From Roseburia sp. (GTDB lineage Bacteria > Bacillota_A > Clostridia > Lachnospirales > Lachnospiraceae), in assembly GCA_019411365.1 (NCBI GenBank), contig DXQT01000060.1, positions 1 through 6,393 of the forward strand: a stretch of DNA of 6,393 nucleotides. The letters run 5' to 3'. A program made the position numbers and the translations under genes. The notes under the pieces were generated by a model. It had not been told where the DNA came from. It searched no databases and saw only the letters and a program-made list of their open reading frames with translations. Of the stretch, positions 1 through 6,348 are shown piece after piece; position 1 is the stretch's first letter; each line of letters starts with the position of its first letter.

Positions 1-76
1 TCTTATTTTCGGACAACGGAACAAAACAGTCCCGGCTTGATGCAATTTGCCAATCTAAAATCCCCAGAACCACCCT

Positions 77-94
77 ACACGAGGAAACTCATGT
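77..94. other. Small hairpin with a four-base loop in the leader
   Basis: The arms ACACGAG (77-83) and CTCATGT (88-94) flank the loop GAAA. Read on the + strand there is one C-A mismatch (80/91). Read on the - strand that position becomes a G-U wobble, so an RNA made from the - strand would fold slightly better. No T-run follows on either side, so it is not a simple terminator. Its role is unknown. Confidence 0.3.
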
Positions 95-126
95 CCCCAA
101 CAAACCATCATTTGGCGGCAGCTTAT

Positions 127-132
127 TATAAT
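127..132 (+). promoter_or_regulatory. Candidate -10 element (TATAAT) upstream of the glmU-type gene
   Basis: A perfect TATAAT lies at 127-132, about 127 bases before the chosen start codon. The hexamers at 16-18 bp upstream (around 103-109) are poor matches to TTGACA and there is no TG extension, so only half of a promoter is visible. If used, the transcript would carry a leader of roughly 120 bases. Confidence 0.35.
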
Positions 133-148
133 GACGGTGTGAAAATAC

Positions 149-176
149 TTGTAAAATCAGGAAAGTCCTGTAAAAT
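149..176 (+). promoter_or_regulatory. Candidate sigma-A-type promoter with a palindrome in the spacer
   Basis: TTGTAA (149-154) and TAAAAT (171-176) are separated by 16 bp, a plausible -35/-10 pair for the glmU-pth-mfd unit. The spacer contains a perfect inverted repeat, CAGGA (158-162) and TCCTG (166-170), around three bases. The octamer TGTAAAAT occurs twice, at 150-157 and 169-176, overlapping both elements. A dyad in a spacer could be an operator, but no known regulator site is recognised here. Confidence 0.35.
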
Positions 177-194
177 AAAACATAGACTGCAATG

Positions 195-235
195 AGAAAA
201 ACAGTATGGTATGGTGAACAATGTCAGAAAAACAG
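195..235 (+). repeat. Pair of 10-bp direct repeats in the leader
   Basis: AGAAAAACAG occurs at 195-204 and again at 226-235, 31 bp apart, with a short TATGGTATGG stutter between them (205-214). The repeat is A-rich, so chance is a fair explanation. No function is proposed. Confidence 0.3.
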
Positions 236-246
236 CACGTAGATGC

Positions 247-252
247 AGGAGG
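247..252 (+). promoter_or_regulatory. Ribosome binding site that sets the glmU-type start
   Basis: AGGAGG is a full Shine-Dalgarno match, six bases before ATG 259. The earlier in-frame ATG at 211 has no such site and would add 16 residues absent from the family, so 259 is chosen. Confidence 0.85.
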
Positions 253-258
253 ATACAT

Positions 259-1002
259 ATGGAACAGTTAAAAGCAGTAATACTTGCAGCAGGCAAAGGA
301 ACGCGAATGAAATCGGATCTGCCGAAAGTGGTACATACAATCGAAGGAAAATGTCTGGTGGACTATGCGATCGAAGCTGCGATCGGAGCAGGTGCAGAGG
401 ACATCTGTCTGGTTGTCGGATACAAATATGAGGTGGTACGGGAGACGATCCTGCATCAGGAAGTAAACTTTGTATTACAGGAGGAGCAGCTTGGAACCGG
501 TCATGCGGTGCGTTGTGCAAAAGATTTCTTAGGGAATGAGGGACAGACAATGATCCTGTTTGGGGATACGCCTTTAATCACGGCAGAAACCTTAAAGCGT
601 TTAAGAGAATATCACACAGAGAATAAGAATACGGTTACTGTATTATCTGCCATGGTGGAAGATCCGACAGGATATGGAAGAATCATCCGTGATGCGGACG
701 GTAATTTTGTGAAAAGTGTAGAGCATAAAGATGCGAGTGAGGAAGAGAGAGCATCGCATGAGATTAATTCCGGTATGTATATTTTTGATACAAGGGAATT
801 AAAAGAGGCACTTGAAAAAATCCAGCCGAATAATGCACAGGGCGAATATTATCTGCCGGATACGCTGACAATTATAAAGGATAAAGGACTGAAAGTAGAT
901 GCGTTTGCCTTAAGTGACCCGGAGGATATCATGGGCGTGAACGATCAGGAGCAGTTAAAATCAGCGGCAGAGGTCATCCGCAGACGAAATCAGGCAAAAT
1001 AG
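259..1002 (+). CDS. glmU: GlmU-type UDP-GlcNAc pyrophosphorylase, uridylyltransferase domain only
   Basis: Predicted cytoplasmic nucleotidyltransferase that joins UTP and N-acetylglucosamine-1-phosphate into UDP-GlcNAc, the precursor of peptidoglycan and teichoic acids. The 247-aa protein shows the family order: the nucleotide-binding loop LAAGKGTRMKSDLPKV (9-24, with R16 and K23), QEEQLGTGHA (74-83), GDTPL with metal-binding D103, GYGRII, EINSGMY (N170), GEYYLPD (195-201), and GVND with N228, the second metal ligand. The catalytic set appears complete. Full GlmU is about 450-460 aa, with a C-terminal left-handed beta-helix that acetylates glucosamine-1-phosphate. Here the protein stops about 18 residues after GVND, at the normal domain boundary, and no hexapeptide-repeat coding follows. 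The acetyltransferase must therefore be encoded elsewhere, or the enzyme serves another sugar-1-phosphate. The stop TAG abuts an ATG at 1003, and pth follows. Confidence 0.85.
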   Translation: MEQLKAVILAAGKGTRMKSDLPKVVHTIEGKCLVDYAIEAAIGAGAEDICLVVGYKYEVVRETILHQEVNFVLQEEQLGTGHAVRCAKDFLGNEGQTMILFGDTPLITAETLKRLREYHTENKNTVTVLSAMVEDPTGYGRIIRDADGNFVKSVEHKDASEEERASHEINSGMYIFDTRELKEALEKIQPNNAQGEYYLPDTLTIIKDKGLKVDAFALSDPEDIMGVNDQEQLKSAAEVIRRRNQAK

Positions 1003-1052
1003 ATGGGATGGAAAGATTTATTCCGATCACTGTGGACAAAAGATACAGAAAT

Positions 1053-1056
1053 GGAG
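1053..1056 (+). promoter_or_regulatory. Ribosome binding site favouring the pth start at 1063
   Basis: GGAG lies six bases before ATG 1063. The upstream in-frame ATG at 1003 directly follows the previous stop codon and has no clear Shine-Dalgarno sequence, though translational coupling could still serve it. Confidence 0.55.
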
Positions 1057-1062
1057 AATGAC

Positions 1063-1641
1063 ATGTTTTTGATCGTAGGACTCGGAAATCCGGGGAAACA
1101 GTATGAGCATACCAGACATAATATCGGATTTGATGTCATGGATGCGCTTGCAGAGAAATATAATATCAGTATCAGTGAAAAAAAACATAAGGCACTCTGT
1201 GGAAAAGGTGTCATAAACGGGGTGAAAGTTGTGCTGGCGAAACCGCAGACCTATATGAACTTGAGCGGGGAGAGCGTGGCGGAGCTGGTCAATTATTACA
1301 AGATGGATCCGGAAGAGGAGATGATCGTGATCTATGATGACATCAGCCTTGCGCCGGGAAATCTGCGCATCCGCAAAAAAGGAAGTGCGGGTGGGCACAA
1401 TGGAATCAAAAATATCATTGCGATGACCGGGACGCAGAATTTTTTGCGCATTAAAGTCGGTGTCGGGGAAAAACCGGCGGGATGGGATCTTGCAGATCAT
1501 GTACTGGGACATTTTGATACAGCAGACCGCGCGGAAGTAGAGAAGGCAATCGGGCATGCCGTGGAGGCAGCAGAAATGATGATCACCGGTGAGACGGATG
1601 CAGCGATGAACCGTTATAATGTGAAAAAGAAGGAAGAGTGA
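1063..1641 (+). CDS. pth: Peptidyl-tRNA hydrolase (bacterial Pth family)
   Basis: Cleaves the ester bond of peptidyl-tRNAs that fall off ribosomes, recycling tRNA in the cytoplasm; essential in most bacteria. The 192-aa product has the usual family length of about 185-200. Visible motifs are IVGLGNPG (4-11, N9), EHTRHNIGFD with catalytic H19, KPQTYMNLSGE (N66), the acidic DD pair with D93, and GSAGGHNGIK (N113). These match the catalytic and tRNA-binding residues of the family. The start at 1063 was chosen because the GLGNPG strand normally begins within a few residues of the N-terminus and a GGAG site precedes it. An in-frame ATG at 1003 (and one at 1051) would add 20 (or 4) residues beginning MGWKDLFRSLW, which I do not recognise as part of Pth. 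The stop TGA lies 11 bases before the mfd ATG, suggesting co-transcription. Confidence 0.93.
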   Translation: MFLIVGLGNPGKQYEHTRHNIGFDVMDALAEKYNISISEKKHKALCGKGVINGVKVVLAKPQTYMNLSGESVAELVNYYKMDPEEEMIVIYDDISLAPGNLRIRKKGSAGGHNGIKNIIAMTGTQNFLRIKVGVGEKPAGWDLADHVLGHFDTADRAEVEKAIGHAVEAAEMMITGETDAAMNRYNVKKKEE

Positions 1642-1648
1642 AAAGGAG
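1642..1648 (+). promoter_or_regulatory. Ribosome binding site of mfd, next to the pth stop
   Basis: AAAGGAG lies four bases before ATG 1653, just after the pth stop. It supports ATG 1653 over the in-frame GTG at 1638, which overlaps the pth stop codon and has the AAAGGAG behind it rather than in front. Confidence 0.7.
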
Positions 1649-1652
1649 TATC

Positions 1653-4600
1653 ATGAAAACTTTTACTGAACCTTTGAAAGAGCTCAAAGAATTTGAAACC
1701 TTAAGTGCGGGGGTGCATGATCTGCGTGGTATTGCACAGATCTCAGGATGTATTGACGCGGCAAAACCACATATCATGTATAGTGTAAACAATGGTTCTG
1801 GAAACAGAATCATTGTTACGTTTCAGGAGCAGAGAGCAAAAGAAATCTATGAAGAATATCGTTTCTTTGATCCGAAGGCAGCATATTATCCTGCAAAAGA
1901 TATCCTGTTTTACCAGTCGGATATCCGTGGAAATGTGCTTACCGCGGAGCGTATCAATGCATTAAAAATGCTCGCGGAGGAGTCATCCTGCACCATAATA
2001 ACTACGTTTGACGGTCTAATGAATCCAATGCCAATGCCGGAAAAATTTATCCAGGAAGTCAAAAAGGTTTCCGTCGGAGATATATTAAATCTGGAAGAAC
2101 TCACAAAACATCTGGTGGAACTTGGTTATGAGAAGAACTATCAGGCGGAAACGATGGGAGAATTTTCCGTGCGCGGTGGAATTTTAGATATCTTTCCACT
2201 GACGGAAGACAATCCGTTTCGAATCGAATTCTGGGGGGATGAGGTTGATTCCATCCGTTCTTTTGATGCGGAAAGCCAGCGCTCGATTGAAAATTTGGAG
2301 GAGATTTCGATCTATCCTGCCTGCGAGCTTGTTCTGACGGCAGAGGAGCGGCAGGAGGGAATCAAAAGAATTTTAAAAGAAGCAGACAAGGTATCTGCAA
2401 AACTCCGGAAAGAAATGAAAACGGAGGAGGCGCACCGCACCAAAAGTGCTGCAGCACAGATCGCAGAGGAAGCGGGAGAACTGGGCATCAGCGCGGGACT
2501 TGACGCATATTTGTCCTATTTCTGTGAGGAGCGGGTGTCCTTGCTTGATTATTTTAACAGGGAGAACACCGTTATTTTTGTGGATGAACTGGCACGTTCC
2601 ATCGAGCGCGGTATGGTGACGGAAACAGAATATTCTGAGAGCATGAAGCAGCGTCTTGAAAAGGGATATATTCTGCCGGGACAGATGCGGGAGCTTTTTT
2701 CCTGCAAAGAAATACTGGCAAAAATGGAAAAGATGGCATGCATTTCCCTGGTGGCGCTGGACTTAAAAAACAGCCATGTGGATATCAAAGAAAAATTTGT
2801 CATCGATTCAAAGACCGTCAACCCGTACAATAACAGTTTTGATCTTCTGGTCAAAGACCTCACCCGCTATAAGAAAAACGGATACCGTGTGATCTTACTT
2901 TCCGGATCAAGGACGCGTGCAAAGCGGCTGGCAGAAGACCTGATGGCGGAGGAACTGAATGCATTCTATTCAGAAGATTTTGATCACGAGGTAAAACCGG
3001 GTGAGATCATGACCGGTTACGGAAAAATAAAAAAAGGTTATGAATATCCGCTGCTTAAATTTGTTGTGATCTCAGAGAGCGATATTTTCGGCAGTGAAAA
3101 GAAGAAAAAGAAGCACCACCGTACCTATGAGGGAGAAAAGATCGCAAGTTTTACCGACCTTAACATCGGTGATTATGTCGTGCATGAAAATCATGGACTT
3201 GGCATCTACCGTGGAATCGAAAAAATAGAGGTCGATAAGACGGTCAAAGATTACATCAAAATAGAATATGCAGGTGGTGGAAACTTATATATCCTCGCAA
3301 CGCAGTTAGAGCTGATCCAGAAATATGCCGGCGCGGATGCAAAGAAGCCGAAACTGAACAAATTAGGCGGACAGGAATGGAATAAGACAAAGACAAAGGT
3401 GCGCGGTGCGGTAAAAGAGATCGCACAGGATCTTGTAAAACTTTATGCACAGAGACAGGATCAGGAGGGATTTGTCTACGGGCCGGATACCGTCTGGCAG
3501 AGAGAGTTTGAGGAAATGTTTCCGTTTGAGGAAACGGAGGATCAGGAGCTTGCAATCGAGGCGACCAAAAAAGATATGGAGAGCACAAAGATCATGGACC
3601 GCCTGATCTGCGGGGATGTCGGTTACGGCAAGACGGAGATCGCAATCCGTGCGGCCTTTAAGGCAGTACAGGATGGAAAACAGGTCGCTTTTTTAGTGCC
3701 GACAACGATCTTAGCGCAGCAGCATTACAATAACTTTGTGCAGCGTATGAAAGATTTTCCGGTCAACATTGATCTTTTGTGTCGTTTCCGGAGCAGTGCG
3801 GAGCAGAAAAAGACGGTGGAGGCGCTGAAAAAAGGAAGTGTTGATATCATTATCGGAACGCACAGACTGCTTTCAAAAGACGTAGTATACAAAGATCTTG
3901 GGCTTCTGATCATTGACGAGGAACAGCGTTTCGGTGTGACGCATAAGGAAAAGATCAAGCAGTTAAAGACCAATATTGATGTTCTGACGCTCACGGCAAC
4001 ACCGATTCCAAGGACACTGCACATGAGCCTGATCGGGATCCGTGATATGAGTGTGTTAGAGGAACCGCCGATGGATCGTGTGCCGATCCAGACGTATGTG
4101 ATGGAATATAATGAAGAACTGGTGCGTGAGGCAATTTCCAGGGAACTCTCCCGTGGAGGACAGGCATATTATGTATACAACCGTGTGCGGGAGATCGCAG
4201 ATGTGGCAGCAAAGATCGCAGAGCTTGTACCGGAGGCGAACGTTGCCTATGCGCACGGGCAGATGAAAGAGACAGAGTTAGAGAACATCATGTACCGTTT
4301 TATCAACGGAGAGATCGATGTACTTGTTTCTACAACGATCATTGAGACGGGACTTGATATCTCAAATGTCAATACAATGATCATCCACGATGCCGATAAT
4401 ATGGGACTGTCGCAGCTCTACCAGCTCCGCGGGCGTGTTGGCAGGTCCAACCGGACGGCGTATGCGTTTTTAATGTACCGCAGGGATAAAATGTTAAAAG
4501 AGATCGCAGAAAAAAGACTTGCTGCGATCAAGGAGTATACGGAACTTGGAAGTGGCTTTAAGATCGCCATGCGTGATCTTGAGATCCGTGGTGCAGGAAA

Positions 4601-5183
4601 TCTGCTCGGCGCAGAGCAGCATGGACATATGGAGGCGGTCGGATACGATCTTTACTGCAAAATGTTAAACGAGGCAGTGAAGGAAGCAAAAGGTATGGAT
4701 GTTGCGGAAAGTTTTGATACCTCGATCGATATTGATATTGATGCGTATATTCCGATGGGATACATTCCGAATGAGATGCAGAAACTTGACATTTATAAGC
4801 GCATCGCAGGCATTGAGACGGCAGATGAGTCAGAAGAAATGTTAGAAGAGCTGATCGACCGGTTTGGAGATCCGCCAAAGTCTGTCGAAAATCTGCTTTA
4901 TATTGCAAGGGTAAAATCCATGGCACATCATCTTTACTTTACAGATATTGCACAGAAAGGTGATACACTGCGGTTCACCCTGTATGAGAAAGCGAAGATC
5001 AATGTGGCGGCAATTCCGGAGTTTACCGCTTCCTTTGACAAACATGTGAAGTTTACCATGGATGCAAAGGAACCATATTTTACCTATTTCCTGAAACTGA
5101 ATACCAGGGAAAAATATGTGGAAGCAAAAGATGTGATGGAAACATTTTTGCAGCGTGCAGGGGAGATGCTGATGGAAAAATAA
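1653..5183 (+). CDS. mfd: Transcription-repair coupling factor Mfd
   Basis: ATP-driven DNA translocase that pushes stalled RNA polymerase off lesions and recruits UvrA for nucleotide-excision repair; it can also clear roadblocked complexes. The 1176-aa length is typical (about 1150-1180). Domains in order: a UvrB-like N-terminal module (about 1-350) with GEFSVRGGILDIFP (169-182) and a degenerate, non-ATPase nucleotide site; a variable middle region ending in a lysine-rich linker; a CarD-like RNA-polymerase-interaction domain (about 500-565, GDYVVHENHGLG from 506); then the RecG-like motor. Motor motifs are Walker A GDVGYGKTE (654-662, K660), DEEQRFG (755-761), TATPIPRT (781-788), a TTIIETGLDIS segment, and LRGRVGR with arginines 926, 928 and 931. 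The translocation (TRG) region is around GSGFKIAMRDLEIRGAGN (966-983). A C-terminal autoinhibitory domain follows. All key motifs are intact. It is probably co-transcribed with pth. Confidence 0.98.
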   Translation: MKTFTEPLKELKEFETLSAGVHDLRGIAQISGCIDAAKPHIMYSVNNGSGNRIIVTFQEQRAKEIYEEYRFFDPKAAYYPAKDILFYQSDIRGNVLTAERINALKMLAEESSCTIITTFDGLMNPMPMPEKFIQEVKKVSVGDILNLEELTKHLVELGYEKNYQAETMGEFSVRGGILDIFPLTEDNPFRIEFWGDEVDSIRSFDAESQRSIENLEEISIYPACELVLTAEERQEGIKRILKEADKVSAKLRKEMKTEEAHRTKSAAAQIAEEAGELGISAGLDAYLSYFCEERVSLLDYFNRENTVIFVDELARSIERGMVTETEYSESMKQRLEKGYILPGQMRELFSCKEILAKMEKMACISLVALDLKNSHVDIKEKFVIDSKTVNPYNNSFDLLVKDLTRYKKNGYRVILLSGSRTRAKRLAEDLMAEELNAFYSEDFDHEVKPGEIMTGYGKIKKGYEYPLLKFVVISESDIFGSEKKKKKHHRTYEGEKIASFTDLNIGDYVVHENHGLGIYRGIEKIEVDKTVKDYIKIEYAGGGNLYILATQLELIQKYAGADAKKPKLNKLGGQEWNKTKTKVRGAVKEIAQDLVKLYAQRQDQEGFVYGPDTVWQREFEEMFPFEETEDQELAIEATKKDMESTKIMDRLICGDVGYGKTEIAIRAAFKAVQDGKQVAFLVPTTILAQQHYNNFVQRMKDFPVNIDLLCRFRSSAEQKKTVEALKKGSVDIIIGTHRLLSKDVVYKDLGLLIIDEEQRFGVTHKEKIKQLKTNIDVLTLTATPIPRTLHMSLIGIRDMSVLEEPPMDRVPIQTYVMEYNEELVREAISRELSRGGQAYYVYNRVREIADVAAKIAELVPEANVAYAHGQMKETELENIMYRFINGEIDVLVSTTIIETGLDISNVNTMIIHDADNMGLSQLYQLRGRVGRSNRTAYAFLMYRRDKMLKEIAEKRLAAIKEYTELGSGFKIAMRDLEIRGAGNLLGAEQHGHMEAVGYDLYCKMLNEAVKEAKGMDVAESFDTSIDIDIDAYIPMGYIPNEMQKLDIYKRIAGIETADESEEMLEELIDRFGDPPKSVENLLYIARVKSMAHHLYFTDIAQKGDTLRFTLYEKAKINVAAIPEFTASFDKHVKFTMDAKEPYFTYFLKLNTREKYVEAKDVMETFLQRAGEMLMEK

Positions 5184-5262
5184 CTTGCGGCTTTTTACAA
5201 AACGAATTATAATAAACTGAATGACTGCCCATATCGGAAAAAGAGGGCACTGGGAGGAATAT
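5184..5262 (+). promoter_or_regulatory. mfd-foldase gap with a candidate sigma-A promoter
   Basis: TTGCGG (5185-5190) and a perfect TATAAT (5208-5213) stand exactly 17 bp apart, the optimal spacing for the housekeeping sigma factor. Transcription would begin near 5220 and give a leader of about 43 bases. No terminator follows mfd, so the foldase gene could be expressed both by read-through and from this promoter. A weak five-pair stem (TGCCC 5226-5230 with GGGCA 5245-5249) lies in the leader; its long loop makes it unconvincing. Confidence 0.55.
5252..5257 (+). promoter_or_regulatory. Ribosome binding site that sets the foldase start
   Basis: GGGAGG lies five bases before ATG 5263. The in-frame ATG at 5221 would put 14 mostly polar residues ahead of the signal peptide and lies at the predicted transcription start, so 5263 is preferred. 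Confidence 0.8.
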
Positions 5263-6306
5263 ATGAACAGCAGAAAAATTACCGCATTATTGTTAAGCAG
5301 CGCTATGGCTTTATCTGTACTGACAGGCTGTGGCGGAGTCAATAAAGATAAAACAGTGGCAACTTTAAACGGAGAGCCGGTCAAACTTGGAGTCGCAAAC
5401 TTTGCAGCAAGATTTGGTCAGGCGGGAGCAGATGATTTTTATACCGCATATTTCGGAAAAAATGTCTGGACATCCGATTTATATGGAAATGGAACGACCG
5501 GGCAGGATAATTTTAAAGACAGCGTGATGGACTCCTTAGAAGATATGTACGTGTTACAGCTTCATATGGATGAGTATAATGTCAGCATTACAGACGATGA
5601 AAAAGCAGCGATCACCGCAGCGGCAGCACAGTTTATGGAAGATAACAGCAAAGATGCAATCAATGCACTTGGTGCGACGCAGGAGATCGTGGAGGAATAC
5701 CTTACATTAGAGACGATCCAGAGTAAAATGAAAGCAGCAATCGTTGCAGGCGCAGATACCAATGTGACAGATGAGGAAGCAAAAACGGGTGCATACAGTT
5801 ATGTGGGCATTTCTAAGACGACACATCAGGATGAGAGTGGCAATACGGTAGATTACACAGATGAAGAGAAAGAGGAGCTTGCAGCAAAGGTAGCTGACTT
5901 TGCAAAAGCAGCGAAGGAAGATGGTCTTGATGCGGCGGCAGAGGATGCAGGCTATACGGTAAGCACCGGTACTTTTACGCAGGAAGATGATTCTGTGGAT
6001 GACAATCTTTTAGCAGCATTGAAAAATTTAAAAGAAGGCGAAGTAACAGATCTGATCGATGGCGACAGCTCTTATTTTGTGGCACGTCTTGATAAAGAAG
6101 TGGACGAGGATGCAACAGAGGAGACACGTCAGAGCATTATTGAGCAGCGCAAAGATGATCTGTATGATGAGACGCTCGATGGATGGAAAGAGGGCATCGA
6201 GTGGGCAGTGAAAGAAAAAGTCTGGGATGACGTGAATTTCGATAACCTGTTTACAACTATAAAAGATACAGAGACAGAAAGCACGACGGAGCAGGCAACA
6301 GAGTAA
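5263..6306 (+). CDS. Secreted lipoprotein, PrsA/SurA-like foldase (parvulin-type, degenerate)
   Basis: Predicted membrane-anchored extracytoplasmic lipoprotein of 347 aa. Residues 1-23 are a classic type II signal: N-S-R-K, a hydrophobic stretch, and the lipobox LTGC with C23 as the lipidated residue. A segment starting VATLNGEPVKLG (32-43) resembles the opening of the SurA/PrsA N-terminal chaperone domain, followed by acidic, alanine-rich helices. Residues about 177-277 fit a parvulin-like fold: a first strand near YSYVGIS, helices, then LKEGEVTDLI and a final strand YFVARLD. The usual GGDLG signature and the conserved histidines of active parvulins are not visible, so chaperone function without isomerase activity is possible. 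The C-terminus is acidic and Thr/Glu-rich. Placement after mfd matches foldase genes in many Clostridia. The family assignment rests on architecture; exact substrates are unknown. Confidence 0.72.
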   Translation: MNSRKITALLLSSAMALSVLTGCGGVNKDKTVATLNGEPVKLGVANFAARFGQAGADDFYTAYFGKNVWTSDLYGNGTTGQDNFKDSVMDSLEDMYVLQLHMDEYNVSITDDEKAAITAAAAQFMEDNSKDAINALGATQEIVEEYLTLETIQSKMKAAIVAGADTNVTDEEAKTGAYSYVGISKTTHQDESGNTVDYTDEEKEELAAKVADFAKAAKEDGLDAAAEDAGYTVSTGTFTQEDDSVDDNLLAALKNLKEGEVTDLIDGDSSYFVARLDKEVDEDATEETRQSIIEQRKDDLYDETLDGWKEGIEWAVKEKVWDDVNFDNLFTTIKDTETESTTEQATE

Positions 6307-6310
6307 AAAG

Positions 6311-6345
6311 AAAACGTCGAAAGCACAGTCTTTCGACGTTTTTTT
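6311..6345 (+). terminator. Strong intrinsic terminator after the foldase gene
   Basis: A perfect 13-bp stem is formed by AAAACGTCGAAAG (6311-6323) and CTTTCGACGTTTT (6330-6342), with the six-base loop CACAGT. The right arm runs into a T-run (6339-6345). It begins four bases after the foldase stop. The A-rich left arm also gives a U-run on the other strand, so it may work in both directions. It closes the transcription unit. Confidence 0.93.
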
Positions 6346-6348
6346 AGT

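Larger units (their letters stand above)
1..192 (+). other. Unexplained open frame entering from the left edge; coding status doubtful
   Basis: Frame 1 is open from the first base to a TGA at 190-192, giving 63 codons with no stop. Internal ATGs occur at 40 and 91. The translation includes a proline-rich piece, SPEPPYTRKLMSPTNHH, and ends in a lysine-rich tail. I do not recognise it. Against a real gene: no clear ribosome binding site precedes either ATG, the codon choice (CCC, CTA, CGG, several CAT) is unlike the downstream genes, and the frame runs through a hairpin and two promoter-like motifs. It could be the tail of an upstream gene, a remnant, or chance openness of a non-coding repeat. 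The opposite strand has no convincing alternative, only a frame of about 18 codons. Confidence 0.2.

Noticed and set aside
50..100. Possible group II intron domain V on the - strand at the left edge, suggested by GGTTCTGGGG and a nearby hairpin
   Set aside because: The catalytic AGC triad and the paired 5' arm of domain V are absent, and the hairpin is too short.
211..258. Extended N-terminus of the glmU-type gene from ATG 211
   Set aside because: The extra 16 residues do not belong to the family, and a perfect AGGAGG stands correctly spaced before ATG 259.
1027..1557. A 176-codon open frame on the - strand within pth
   Set aside because: It is fully antisense to conserved Pth motifs, has no supporting ribosome binding site or family match, and is explained by the composition of the pth coding strand.
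1638..1652. GTG start for mfd overlapping the pth stop codon
   Set aside because: The AAAGGAG site lies after this GTG and before ATG 1653, and the family N-terminus fits the ATG.
5226..5249. Possible terminator or attenuator in the mfd-foldase gap
   Set aside because: Only five base pairs around a 14-base loop and no T-run after it, so it is too weak.
4842..5384. A 180-codon open frame on the - strand across the mfd-foldase junction
   Set aside because: It runs antisense through the conserved end of mfd, the promoter-like gap and the foldase signal peptide. The product is Cys/Phe/Ile-rich with no recognisable domain, so it is a shadow frame.
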